64,000 nt of DNA from Mesorhizobium ciceri biovar biserrulae WSM1271 (GCF_000185905.1 NC_014923.1:5107501-5171500), one strand, 5' to 3'; shown: positions 1-9,010, counted from the first letter of the stretch. Program-made: numbers and translations. The notes: generated by a model from the sequence alone, not told the origin.

Positions 1-1419
1 AGATTCTACCACGACGAGATCGCTCGCCTACTCGATGGCGAATATGGCGGCATGCCAACGATCGTGCTCAAGGAGCCGCGGATTTCGCGCATTGTGCCGA
101 TCTATCAGCAACTGCTTACATCGCTCAGGTACAAGACTGACTATGTAACGATCACTCGCAATCCACTGTCGGTCGCCAAATCGCTGGCAAAGCGCGACGG
201 AATGGATCTGGGATTCGCCTCCCTCGTTTGGCTGAACTACGTTCTGGCCTCCGAGAGAAGCACTAGGAATTCACCTCGTGTCTTCTTGTCGTACGAGTCG
301 ATGGTTCGAGATTTCGGGCCTGCCCTGGAGAAGATCTCAGAACGATTTTCGATCGAATGGCCGCGCAAGATTAGCTCTGTCGAGAAAGAAATTGCAGCTT
401 ATCTGTCGACTGATCACCAGCACCATCTGGCGAGCGTCGACTTGCTCATGGCTAATGATGGCGTGCCGGATCTGGTCAAGCGAGCCTATGTTGCCATGCT
501 CGACCTCGAGGAAGACGCGTCTTCGCCAGCAGCGACCGCCGAACTCGATGCAATCTATGACGAATTTGAGGACAGTTGGCTGCCGGCTGGCCAAGTCATG
601 TTTGCCGAATTGCTGGCGCGTGAGACCAAGGCGCGCCTCGCGCCGACAACCGATTACGCCGCCACAGAGTTAAGACTGGTCGGCAATGTCCGGGCGCTGA
701 TGTCTCAAGTCGATCAACTTAGCGCGGAACGCGATGCGTTGAAATCAAAGATCGTAGCGATGGTTGAGGACCAGAACCCAATGGAAGGGCAGGCGGTCGA
801 GGGTGAGATAAGAGCAGAGCGACTGAAGTCAAGCGAGTTGGCCACCGAGTTGGCCACAAGGATCGGTGAGATTGCGAGCTTGAATGCCGAACTCTCAACG
901 CGCTCGGCGCAACTCGCAGATTCGAGACAGGAAATCGCAAGGTATGTCAGCCAGATGTCAGCTCTCCAGGCAGATTTGAGATCGCTCACCGAGCAGTACG
1001 ACAGCCGGGGCCTGGACGTTTCGACCCTGAGGGACCAAGCAGAACAACTGCGATTGGAGATCGCCGCCAAGTCAAGCGAGTTGGCCACGAGAATCGATGA
1101 GATCGCGAGCTTGAATGCCGAGCTCTCAACGCGCTCGGCACAACTCACAGATGCGAGACAGGAAATCGCAAAGCATGTCAGCCAGATGTCAGCTCTCCAA
1201 GCGGATTTAGGATCGCTCACCGAGCAGTACGACAAGCAGGGCCTTGACGTTTCGGCCCTGAGAGGCCAATTGGCGGCCGTGACGGAAAGCCTTCAGGCAG
1301 CGGCGCGCGAGCTAACGCTTATCCACGAGAGCAAATCGTGGAAAGTTGCGAAAGCATTGTCAAAGCTTGCTTTGCCGATCCGAAAGATTGGCGCAGACAC
1401 ACGAGGCACGGATAAGTGA
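1..1419 (+). CDS. Sulfotransferase-like protein with C-terminal coiled coil (5' partial)
   Basis: The reading frame is open from the first base, so the true start lies upstream; the first internal ATG is at 52. The N-terminal part (to about residue 200) looks like a sulfotransferase-family domain: it has a VLKEPRISRIVPIY segment and a TRNPLSVAKSLAKRDG segment resembling the 3'-phosphate-binding region of PAPS-dependent enzymes. From about residue 225 the protein is a long coiled coil containing two nearly identical blocks of about 64 residues, and it ends with an ESKSWKVAKAL segment common at the tail of polysaccharide-cluster proteins. Its stop overlaps the GTG start of the next gene (GTGA), so it belongs to the same operon. 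Sulfation or tethering of exported glycan is inferred. The PAPS-binding loop near the true N-terminus is outside the window. Confidence 0.65.
   Translation, partial: RFYHDEIARLLDGEYGGMPTIVLKEPRISRIVPIYQQLLTSLRYKTDYVTITRNPLSVAKSLAKRDGMDLGFASLVWLNYVLASERSTRNSPRVFLSYESMVRDFGPALEKISERFSIEWPRKISSVEKEIAAYLSTDHQHHLASVDLLMANDGVPDLVKRAYVAMLDLEEDASSPAATAELDAIYDEFEDSWLPAGQVMFAELLARETKARLAPTTDYAATELRLVGNVRALMSQVDQLSAERDALKSKIVAMVEDQNPMEGQAVEGEIRAERLKSSELATELATRIGEIASLNAELSTRSAQLADSRQEIARYVSQMSALQADLRSLTEQYDSRGLDVSTLRDQAEQLRLEIAAKSSELATRIDEIASLNAELSTRSAQLTDARQEIAKHVSQMSALQADLGSLTEQYDKQGLDVSALRGQLAAVTESLQAAARELTLIHESKSWKVAKALSKLALPIRKIGADTRGTDK
829..1262 (+). repeat. Internal tandem duplication in coiled-coil coding sequence
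   Basis: Two copies of about 190-200 bp (829-1031 and 1072-1262) agree at roughly nine bases in ten and stay in frame. Each encodes an ELATRI..IASLNAELS-type heptad block. Copy one carries an extra 12-bp duplication (gagttggccac repeated) near its start. A 40-bp spacer separates the copies. Confidence 0.85.
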
Positions 1420-2300
1420 GCGCAAAACAGAAGACATCAGCAGATATCTACGTTTTCGATGTCGACCCGAATTCGGACACGGCTGCGGCAAATGTGTTGC
1501 GGTTAGTCGGCAGGGATAAGGATGTCCTCGAAATCGGCGCCGGACCGGGGTCGATCGCCAAGCCACTGATAGCTCTGAACGGCTGTCGGGTTACCGCGCT
1601 CGAATATGATCCGAACTGCATTCCGATCCTGAAGAGCTTTTGCGTCGACGCGGTCCAGGGCGATCTCAACACGCCAGGATGGGGCGAGGTCTTCGGTGAG
1701 CGACGCTTCGATGCCGTCGTCATCGCGGATGTGCTCGAGCATCTGGTCAATCCCTGGGAGACATTGAGGGAGGTCACCCGCTATCTGCGGCCTGGCGGCA
1801 GCGTGGTCTCGTCGATCCCCAACGCCAATCATGCCGCAATGATGGCGATGATGCTTGATGACAATGTCGACTACCGGGACTGGGGCCTTCTCGATCGCAC
1901 ACATATCCGCTTCTTTGGCGCCAAGAACCTTCAGCACCTCTTCCGCCAAGCCAATCTGAAGATCGTCGACGCGCTCTTTGTCGTGCGGACGCCCGAGATG
2001 ACAGAGTTCGCCGAGAACTGGAAGAAAACGCCCGAACAAGTCCGGGCAGCTTTGGAACTCGGCGCCTATTCGCAGATCTATCAGACGGTCGTGAAGGCAG
2101 AACTGGCGAACTCGCCGAAGAATGAGTTTGTCCTGCTCGATCGCGCGCCCCCGAAAATCGGCAAGCCTGTTTCGAATTTGCCGTTTGTCCCGCCGCCACA
2201 CTATTCGCCACAGCAGCGACCGACGTTCAGAACGATGGTTGGCCGCATGCTCGGCCCGACCGGCCGTCGCATCGTGAAGTCGATCCTGAGCATGCGATAA
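1416..2300 (+). CDS. Class I SAM-dependent methyltransferase
   Basis: The 294-residue product has a Methyltransf_11/23-type Rossmann core: motif I is VLEIGAGPGS (about residues 35-45), the acidic residue after strand 2 lies in ALEYD, and motif post-II/III regions are DAVVIADVLEHL and YLRPGGSVV. It starts with GTG overlapping the upstream TGA, and its TAA overlaps the next ATG by one base, so translation is probably coupled. Position between a sulfotransferase-like gene and a glycosyltransferase in an export operon suggests methylation of a glycan, perhaps a chain-terminating or decorating step. The acceptor cannot be read from sequence. The C-terminal 80 residues are basic and proline-rich with no recognised domain. 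Confidence 0.85.
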   Translation: MSAKQKTSADIYVFDVDPNSDTAAANVLRLVGRDKDVLEIGAGPGSIAKPLIALNGCRVTALEYDPNCIPILKSFCVDAVQGDLNTPGWGEVFGERRFDAVVIADVLEHLVNPWETLREVTRYLRPGGSVVSSIPNANHAAMMAMMLDDNVDYRDWGLLDRTHIRFFGAKNLQHLFRQANLKIVDALFVVRTPEMTEFAENWKKTPEQVRAALELGAYSQIYQTVVKAELANSPKNEFVLLDRAPPKIGKPVSNLPFVPPPHYSPQQRPTFRTMVGRMLGPTGRRIVKSILSMR

Positions 2301-5110
2301 TGGCGCTGCGTTATGTTGCCTACTATCTGCCGCAGTTCCATCCGTTCCCCGAGAACGATGAATGGTGGGGCAAAGGGTTCACCGAATGGACCAACGTTGC
2401 GAAGGCGGAGCCGCTCTACGATGGCCATAATCAACCGCGCTATCCGACCGATTTCGGCTACTACGACCTTCGCGTCCTGGACACCATCCGCGATCAGGCC
2501 GAGGTCGCTAGGGAGCACGGGATCGACGCTTTCTGCTTTCACTACTACTGGTTCGACGGCCACCGGCTGATGGAGAAGCCGGTCGATGCTTTCCTGACCG
2601 ACAAGAGCATCGACATGGGCTTCTGCCTGTGCTGGGCGAACGAAAACTGGACCCGCCGATGGGACGCCGCCGAGCACGAGGTTCTAATCGCGCAGACCTA
2701 TGGTCCGGATTGGGAGTTGCGCTTCATCGAAAGCCTCTTTCCCTATTTCAAGGATCCCCGCTATCTGCGGGTCGATGGCAAGCCGTTGCTGGTCGTCTAC
2801 CGGCCGCAGCATCTTCCTGACGCCAAGGCCGCAGGTAAGCGCTGGCGGGAGCATTGCCGCAAGATGGGTATCGGCGAAATTCACATCGTGAACGCGCTCG
2901 TTCACGGCAATAACGACTACGAGCAGTATGAGTTCGACGCAGGCGTCGAGTTCCCGCCGCACAACATGAAATTCCATGGTGTGAAGGAGATCGTGCCGAC
3001 CTATAAGCCATTCGAAGGCTACCCGGTCGAATATGCCAACGTTGCGCGCGATTTCCTATCGAGGGACCATAGCCGCAAGCGGATCTATCGAACCGTTTTC
3101 CCCGATTGGGACAATACGGCCCGGGTAAAGAATCGCTCATTGATCGTTCTTGGCTCCACCGTTGCAAATTATGAGCGCTGGCTGCGGGGATCGAGTTCGC
3201 TGACGCGCGCCAATCGCGCGGAAGGCGATCAACTGGTCTTCATCAATGCTTGGAACGAATGGGCCGAGGGATGCTATCTCGAACCAGACCGGAGACACGG
3301 CCGGGGGTTCCTGGAGGCCACGCTTCGCGTGAAAAATGGCATGTCGATGGTTGACGATATTTACGACGTTGCGCCGGAACGCGTGCGGTTCGAACTCAGG
3401 CAGCAATTAGCGGCGATCCCCGAGGAAGCCAGGGACGCCGAAATCGCAAAGCTCCGTGCCGCAAAAATCCGGGAAGTCGCTGACCTCGATGGCAAGGTGA
3501 CTTTGCTCAAGCAGGAAGCCAGCCGCTTGCAGTCCGGGAATGAAACCGCTCCTGAGCCGCAGCGCGAAATCACGGAAACTGCGGCGAGAAGCATTCAAAA
3601 GGCGCGGGACGCCCAAGCGGTTGAGCAACCTCAGCCGAAGCTGACGACGACGAGCCCGGCGGTCCTGACGATGCCTGAACCCGGTTCGATCAAGGTGCCC
3701 CTGAAGTTCAGGGTGGCGCACCGGCTTTACGACAGGCCAATGATGTTCAAGGCCGTCCGCTTTGCCTATCGTGCCGCGAAACGCGTGGTTAATCCGTCCT
3801 CTGCAACCGAGCCGGCGCAAAAAAAAAAAGTAATCGCTGATCTCCCGGACCAGGTTGCGATGGCCTCTAGTCGTCACCAGTTGGAAGGGCACGATGTCCA
3901 GGAGGTTTCGCTCGAATCCATTGGCAGGGTGGCGTCGAGCAAACAAGAAATGCTCACTTCGAACGAGGATTGCATTTGGACCGCGTTCTCTCCCTGCAAC
4001 GTCGAGGCTGAACTAGCTCCGCGACTGCACGTCGCGAAAGGCGTGGTCAATGGCGACGAATTCGCTCGCATGCTGAAGACGGTTCCCTATGAGGCAGCGC
4101 CATTGCGGTTCGGTCGGTTTCACAATTGTGTGGCGCATCCGATCGCCGTGGCTCTCGTCACCCGGAACAACCAGGTCATCGCCGAAACGATGCGCATCTA
4201 CCGCTATGTCAGGTCGCAAGTGACAGAGCTTGAATATTTGGTGGAAGACGATGCAGGCGCGCATCTGAAGGCTGAAACAGCGACCGAGATCGATGCGGAC
4301 GTGATCATTCCCATGCACTACTCCCAAGCGTTCGGCCATGTGGTCTTTGATATGGTTCCACAATTGTTGGCGTTTCGTGATGAGATCATTGCTGAGCGGT
4401 TGCGTGTTGTCCTGTCGACGAAAGCGCCAAAATGGTTGATCAGGATGCTGTCGGTCTGGGGCTTCCTTCCACACCATTTTCTTATCCTCGACGCGGCCAG
4501 CACCGCTGTCTACAAGTTCCGTTCGGCCATTGTCTCCAATGCTCTGACCACGTTCACCACGTTCTTCCCGCATCCGGAAACAGCCGATCTGATGTCGCGA
4601 ACGCTCGTGCTTCCCCCGGCGGTTCAAGACTATCGTGCCAGACGGATATATCTCGGGCGTTCAAGCGAAACCACAAATTCCGGTAGGACGATAGCCAACG
4701 AAGCCGCGCTTCAGGCTGCGCTGGTCAAGCGTGGTTTCAAGGTCATCGATCCGGCCGTGCTGGCTTATTCGGACCAGATCGACCTTTTCACAGATGCCGA
4801 AATTATCGTCGGAGCGCATGGGTCCGCCTTTGCCAACCTGATATGGTCGAAGGCGGGAACGGTGGTTTTCGACTTGATGCCCGACGCCTGGATCAATTTC
4901 TGGGGTGCCGGCGGCGGAGTAGTCGAATTATGGATCAGCCGTATCTGTGCCCTGAAGAAGTTCGACTACAATGTCATATTATGTGACTCTAATGGATCAT
5001 CTGAAACGTGGCAGCCAAAGACCTATGCCATGCAGTCCACGGTTGACGTTGAAGTGGCCATGGACCACATCGATCAGGCGATAAAAGAGCTACACAAGGC
5101 CACCCGATGA
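2300..5110 (+). CDS. Two-domain glycosyltransferase: WbsX-like plus GT61 (DUF563)
   Basis: This 936-residue protein joins two families usually found separately. Residues 1-350 match the WbsX / GH99-like family (YYLPQFHPFPENDEWWGKGF; FINAWNEWAEGCYLEPD). Residues 600-930 match GT61/DUF563 (HYSQAFGHVVFDMVPQ; ERRIYLGR-type segment; ADAEIIVGAHGSAFANL-type segment). The linker (about 350-600) is charged and partly coiled. An 11-A run at 3819-3829 lies in the linker at residues QKKKV. The gene overlaps its upstream neighbour by one base and its downstream neighbour by ATGA. It probably adds or modifies sugars of the polysaccharide exported by the following ABC transporter. No signal peptide is seen, so the protein is probably cytoplasmic. 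Substrate sugars are unknown. Confidence 0.8.
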   Translation: MALRYVAYYLPQFHPFPENDEWWGKGFTEWTNVAKAEPLYDGHNQPRYPTDFGYYDLRVLDTIRDQAEVAREHGIDAFCFHYYWFDGHRLMEKPVDAFLTDKSIDMGFCLCWANENWTRRWDAAEHEVLIAQTYGPDWELRFIESLFPYFKDPRYLRVDGKPLLVVYRPQHLPDAKAAGKRWREHCRKMGIGEIHIVNALVHGNNDYEQYEFDAGVEFPPHNMKFHGVKEIVPTYKPFEGYPVEYANVARDFLSRDHSRKRIYRTVFPDWDNTARVKNRSLIVLGSTVANYERWLRGSSSLTRANRAEGDQLVFINAWNEWAEGCYLEPDRRHGRGFLEATLRVKNGMSMVDDIYDVAPERVRFELRQQLAAIPEEARDAEIAKLRAAKIREVADLDGKVTLLKQEASRLQSGNETAPEPQREITETAARSIQKARDAQAVEQPQPKLTTTSPAVLTMPEPGSIKVPLKFRVAHRLYDRPMMFKAVRFAYRAAKRVVNPSSATEPAQKKKVIADLPDQVAMASSRHQLEGHDVQEVSLESIGRVASSKQEMLTSNEDCIWTAFSPCNVEAELAPRLHVAKGVVNGDEFARMLKTVPYEAAPLRFGRFHNCVAHPIAVALVTRNNQVIAETMRIYRYVRSQVTELEYLVEDDAGAHLKAETATEIDADVIIPMHYSQAFGHVVFDMVPQLLAFRDEIIAERLRVVLSTKAPKWLIRMLSVWGFLPHHFLILDAASTAVYKFRSAIVSNALTTFTTFFPHPETADLMSRTLVLPPAVQDYRARRIYLGRSSETTNSGRTIANEAALQAALVKRGFKVIDPAVLAYSDQIDLFTDAEIIVGAHGSAFANLIWSKAGTVVFDLMPDAWINFWGAGGGVVELWISRICALKKFDYNVILCDSNGSSETWQPKTYAMQSTVDVEVAMDHIDQAIKELHKATR
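3819..3829 (+). repeat. 11-base poly-A tract inside the coding sequence
   Basis: There are eleven consecutive A residues in an otherwise GC-rich gene, read as caa aaa aaa aaa in frame. With ten A's the next codons become aag taa (stop). With twelve A's they become agt aat cgc tga (stop three codons later). Either slip would truncate the protein between its WbsX and GT61 domains. Confidence 0.9.
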
Positions 5111-5901
5111 TTAGTCAGCGCGATTTTCAGGTCTTGTCCAATCTTGTTCGCAGGGACGTGAGCAGCAGGTTCAAGGGTTCGTTTTTCGGGATTGGTTGGG
5201 CGCTGTTAACGCCGTTGCTCACCCTTTCCGTTTTCACCCTGATGTTTGGCTCCGTGTTCGGCGTCAAATGGGCCGCCGCAGGTGCCAACCAGAACCACTC
5301 CGTCGGATTCTTTGCGCTTGCCCTGTTTTGTGGCCTCATGTTTTTCAACTTCTATGCCGAGGTTCTGTCCAAATCGACGGGGGCTATATTGAACAACGCG
5401 ACCTTCGTGAAAAAGATCGTCTTTCCGATCGAAATTCTGCCGGCGGTGGTCACCGGTTCCGCGATGGTGCAACTCGGAATCAGTCTGGCCGTGCTGCTGG
5501 TCTTTACCCTGATCATAACCGGAAGCCTGTCGCTCTATATCTTGCTCGCTCCCCTTACGATTGTTCCTTTCGTCCTGCTGGTGCAGGGAATTGCGTGGGT
5601 CTTGGCCTCTCTGGGGGTCTATTTTCGCGACATCAGCCAGATGATCGGTCCGGTTCTGACGGCGTCCATGTTTCTCTCGCCCATGTTCACGCCCCGAACA
5701 TCGATGCCGGAATGGCTTCGGCCCTGGGTGGTTTTAAACCCGCTGACGGTGCCGATCGAAAATTTCCGTGCCGTCGTCCTCATGGATACCCTGCCTTCAT
5801 GGTGGGCGCTGGCCGCCTATTTCTGCGTTGCCTTGATCGTCGCGCTGCTAGGCAGGCTGTTCTTCGAGAAGACACGAGGGGGATTTGCCGATGTCATCTG
5901 A
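5107..5901 (+). CDS. wzm: Polysaccharide ABC transporter permease (Wzm-type)
   Basis: This 264-residue ABC-2 permease has about six hydrophobic segments. It has an N-terminal amphipathic part (LVRRDVSSRFKGSFFGIGW) typical of Wzm/KpsM/TagG proteins and the conserved tail region FFEKTRGGFADVI. It pairs with the ATPase that follows, whose start lies inside its 3' end. The pair would export undecaprenyl-linked O-antigen or capsule across the inner membrane. The start ATG overlaps the upstream stop (ATGA), so expression is tied to the glycosyltransferase. The family call is strong; O-antigen versus capsule cannot be settled here, though the carbohydrate-binding domain on the ATPase favours O-antigen. 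Confidence 0.88.
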   Translation: MISQRDFQVLSNLVRRDVSSRFKGSFFGIGWALLTPLLTLSVFTLMFGSVFGVKWAAAGANQNHSVGFFALALFCGLMFFNFYAEVLSKSTGAILNNATFVKKIVFPIEILPAVVTGSAMVQLGISLAVLLVFTLIITGSLSLYILLAPLTIVPFVLLVQGIAWVLASLGVYFRDISQMIGPVLTASMFLSPMFTPRTSMPEWLRPWVVLNPLTVPIENFRAVVLMDTLPSWWALAAYFCVALIVALLGRLFFEKTRGGFADVI

Positions 5902-7342
5902 GCGCGATAGCCGGCCCTTTGCGATCAAGGTTCGCAACGTCACCAAGCGATACACGATGTTCGAGCGGCCGGAAGACCGCTTCAAGCAGATGATCGTGCC
6001 GCGATTGGAACGTTTAGTGGGCATGCAACCCCGCCGCTATTACAAGGACTTCGCGGCTCTCAACGACATCTCCTTCGAACTCGGCCACGGCCAAGTGATT
6101 GGCATCATTGGCCGTAATGGATCGGGAAAATCCACGCTGCTGCAAGTGATCTGCGGAACGCTTCCACCGACCAGCGGTACGGTTGAAGTCAACGGCCGGA
6201 TCGCGGCCTTGCTTGAACTCGGTGCCGGCTTCAATCGCGAATTCACCGGGCGTGAGAATGTCCACCTCAATGCCTCCATTCTCGGCGTCCCACGGGAGGA
6301 GATGGCCTGGCGTTTCGAGCAGATCGAAAGATTTGCGGAGATCGGCGACTTCATCGATCAGCCCGTCAAGACCTATTCGTCCGGCATGTATATGCGACTT
6401 GCCTTCGCTACCGCGATCAATGTCGATCCCGACATCCTGGTCGTCGACGAAGCGCTTGGGGTGGGCGATGAGGCGTTCCAGCGCAAATGCATGGCCCGCA
6501 TCGAGCAGATCAAGGACGCCGGAGCTACTATCCTGTTTACCTCGCATGGCGCCCAGACGATCATTCAATTGTGTACCAGCGCAATTCTCATCGATGGCGG
6601 CGAGAAGATATTGGAGGGCACACCCAAGCGGGTGGCCAGCCAATATCAGCGGCTTGTCAATCTTCGTGGCGAAGAGGCCAGACAAGTGCGTGAAGAGATC
6701 AAGACGCTTGCCGGCACTAGCGATTCGGACGGCCCGCCGGTGATTGGCAATCATGCACCAGCGACGAAGTTGCCGACGCAGAGACCCGAACAGTCGGAGA
6801 TCGTTGATGATGGTTTTTGGGACCCTGCGCTTACCAGCCAGACCATCACGCCCTATGAAGAGACTGGTGGGCGCATTGCCGACGTGCGGATTGTCAACAC
6901 CGGTGGGGAAATGGTCAACGTGCTGACCCAAGGCTGTGTCTACGCGGTGCAATATACCTTCACTGCAACCACGGACGTCGACGATCTCGCGTTTGGCACC
7001 CTGTTCAAATCCCCTTACGGTGTGGAACTGTGTGGGGGAAATACTGATCGGGTGCCGGATCTTCGGCTGAAGAGCTTAGGGGTAGGCGAGTCTGTGCAGG
7101 TCAACTTTGAGTTTAAGTGCCTGCTACGGGCCGGAGTTTATTTCATCAACGTTGGAGCGATGGGGAATGCAAATTTTGAAAGACAATACCTTCATCGCAT
7201 ACTTGATGCCGTGATCTTCAAGGTTATGCCGGCCCCGGATGAGATTGACTACGGCTTCTTCAGCCTGGGAATGACCTTCAAGTTGACCCCCGCTGATTTG
7301 ACCTCGGACACGCCCCTAGTTCGCAAGATTGCAGCCGCCTGA
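5891..7342 (+). CDS. wzt: Polysaccharide ABC transporter ATP-binding protein with Wzt C-terminal domain
   Basis: The ABC domain occupies residues 1-250: Walker A GRNGSGKST (about 74-82), signature YSSGMYMRLAFA and Walker B PDILVVDEAL. Residues 320-470 form a beta-rich extension matching the Wzt_C carbohydrate-binding module, which in E. coli O8/O9a systems recognises the terminally modified O-antigen chain. The ATG at 5891 is preferred over an in-frame TTG at 5885; either overlaps the permease gene. Two methyltransferases and a sulfotransferase-like gene in the same operon are candidates for making the terminal mark that such a domain would read. That link is inference. Confidence 0.9.
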   Translation: MSSERDSRPFAIKVRNVTKRYTMFERPEDRFKQMIVPRLERLVGMQPRRYYKDFAALNDISFELGHGQVIGIIGRNGSGKSTLLQVICGTLPPTSGTVEVNGRIAALLELGAGFNREFTGRENVHLNASILGVPREEMAWRFEQIERFAEIGDFIDQPVKTYSSGMYMRLAFATAINVDPDILVVDEALGVGDEAFQRKCMARIEQIKDAGATILFTSHGAQTIIQLCTSAILIDGGEKILEGTPKRVASQYQRLVNLRGEEARQVREEIKTLAGTSDSDGPPVIGNHAPATKLPTQRPEQSEIVDDGFWDPALTSQTITPYEETGGRIADVRIVNTGGEMVNVLTQGCVYAVQYTFTATTDVDDLAFGTLFKSPYGVELCGGNTDRVPDLRLKSLGVGESVQVNFEFKCLLRAGVYFINVGAMGNANFERQYLHRILDAVIFKVMPAPDEIDYGFFSLGMTFKLTPADLTSDTPLVRKIAAA

Positions 7343-7374
7343 ATTTGTTCCGCATCCATTCGGGGCACCGTTCG

Positions 7375-8070
7375 ATGACCAACGATCAAAGACTTCCAAG
7401 CGCTTATCATCGCACGGACGCCATCGCCCGAGCGATGGAGTCAGGCGACCATCGCCAGATCATCGGTGGAATGTGGGATGAAATCGGCCGCTTGCAATTC
7501 GACTTGCTGGTCGATAATGGCCTGCAGCCCCGTCACAGGCTGATTGACCTTGGCTGCGGCAGTTTCCGGGGCGGGGTCCACTTCGCCAATTATCTTGACG
7601 CGGGTAATTATTTCGGCGCGGACATAAATGCTAGCATCATGGACGCCGGATACGACAGGGAACTGGCGCCGTTGGGACTGGCCAACAAAGTGCCGCGGGC
7701 CAATCTGCTGGTGACCGGTGATTTTGACGTTGGCAAATTGGGTACCACGTTCGACTACGCCTTGGCCTTGTCGCTGTTCACGCACCTGCCAATCAACCTC
7801 ATTCGAACTTGCCTTGAGAAGCTTCGGCCGACAATGGCGACTGACGGTAGGTTGTTCGCGACTTTTTTTGTGTGTGATGATGGCCTGCCATTGTGGCGGC
7901 CTATCTCACATCCGAGAGGCGGCATAACCACTTACGGTGACGCGGACCCGTATCATTATAAGGTCGCCGACATTGAGTTTATGGCGGGATCGACAGGCTG
8001 GCACATCGAAAGAGAAGTTCGCTTCGATCATCCTCGAAGCCAGCGCTGCTTCGTGCTAGCCACGGCGTGA
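7375..8070 (+). CDS. Class I SAM-dependent methyltransferase
   Basis: The 231-residue protein has motif I LIDLGCGSFRGG, the acidic strand-2 motif YFGADINASIMDAG and a post-I region FDYALALSLFTHLP. It is the last plus-strand gene of the export operon, 32 bases after the ATPase stop. The ATG at 7375 is chosen; an in-frame TTG at 7345 would add ten residues. Its 3' end overlaps the convergent sulfotransferase gene by 15 bases. It probably methylates a glycan or glycan precursor; the acceptor is unknown. Confidence 0.8.
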   Translation: MTNDQRLPSAYHRTDAIARAMESGDHRQIIGGMWDEIGRLQFDLLVDNGLQPRHRLIDLGCGSFRGGVHFANYLDAGNYFGADINASIMDAGYDRELAPLGLANKVPRANLLVTGDFDVGKLGTTFDYALALSLFTHLPINLIRTCLEKLRPTMATDGRLFATFFVCDDGLPLWRPISHPRGGITTYGDADPYHYKVADIEFMAGSTGWHIEREVRFDHPRSQRCFVLATA

Positions 8071-8838
8071 CGCACGCCGTGCCCCGTATTCGGCAACCGC
8101 CGCAGTACCATCTCTATGGGTTTGATACGCTGACGCCCGCCATCGGACCGCCCAGCCGTAGAGTTGCTGATCGATCTCGGTCAACGTCGCCAACAGGTCC
8201 AGGGTCGATGACGGCAGTTCTTCTCGCATCGTTCGGACCGGCGCTGCGTTGATCCGGAAAACGTTCGACGATGTATCGCCAAGCGCGGCGAAGATTGCGG
8301 CGTTGTCGGCCTCGAAATTCTCCACCAGCCCAACGTAATCGAAGCGAGCTAGGTTGGCTTTGGCCCGATCGAGGAGCTCGTCCGGCGGCAACCCGCCTGG
8401 CTCGATATCGCTCTTGCCGACCAACGAGGCGCCCCAGCCCGACGCCAGTTGGCATGCTTGATGATTCCACATGTGCGAAGCGAACTTGGAGTCAGCCGTC
8501 TCTCCTGCCCGAAAGAACATTTCAGCATCGTTGTCATGTGCCAACGTATTGATTTCATACTCATCTCTCGTCGCGCCACGACAGTAGCTGTAATATGAAA
8601 GCAGCCGTTCAACGGGATCCCGGAGGAAGGTAAAGCTGTAACGTCCCGTCATGAAGCGTTCAGCGTAATCGAAACCGAAATGGCCGGATACCATCATCAA
8701 GGGTTCGAGTTGTTCCGGTGTGCGGCTGAGATAATCGCCGTGCATGCAGCAATTTTCTCGACCATACAGCTCGGATGCCTTTGCAAGTATGGACGTCCCG
8801 GCGGTCTTCTGAATATGAAGGAATAGAGCAGGTATCAT
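8056..8838 (-). CDS. Sulfotransferase family 2 protein
   Basis: The 260-residue protein starts with LFLHIQKTAGTSI, the 5'-phosphosulfate-binding loop of PAPS-dependent sulfotransferases of the Sulfotransfer_2 / HS2ST-like group. The 3'-phosphate-binding motif FLRDPVERLLSYY follows near residue 78. No membrane segment is seen, so a cytoplasmic enzyme acting on a lipid-linked or nucleotide-linked sugar is likely. It converges on the methyltransferase gene and overlaps its last 15 bases. Rhizobia use such enzymes to sulfate Nod factors or surface polysaccharides; the location among LPS genes favours the latter (inference). Confidence 0.82.
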   Translation of the reverse strand: MIPALFLHIQKTAGTSILAKASELYGRENCCMHGDYLSRTPEQLEPLMMVSGHFGFDYAERFMTGRYSFTFLRDPVERLLSYYSYCRGATRDEYEINTLAHDNDAEMFFRAGETADSKFASHMWNHQACQLASGWGASLVGKSDIEPGGLPPDELLDRAKANLARFDYVGLVENFEADNAAIFAALGDTSSNVFRINAAPVRTMREELPSSTLDLLATLTEIDQQLYGWAVRWRASAYQTHRDGTAAVAEYGARRASRRG

Positions 8839-9010
8839 GCAGGTATCACATCCAGATAACGGAAAAGTGAAAACCTACTTGCGCTGACAGCGTCGCAGAG
8901 TCAATTGGGCTGTCGCCTTTCGAAAAGATGCGATCTTCCGACTTATAGGAGCGGGCGCGCGGGGGGCAGACGAGACCAACCCAGTCACCCGCTCGGCCAT
9001 CGCTTCCATA
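8839..9010. other. Short non-coding gap
   Basis: The 172 bases between two minus-strand genes carry no convincing gene. A minus-strand frame across 8875-9108 is open for 77 codons but overlaps the 3' end of the next gene. It could be a frameshifted C-terminal extension of that methyltransferase, but nothing confirms this. Confidence 0.4.
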
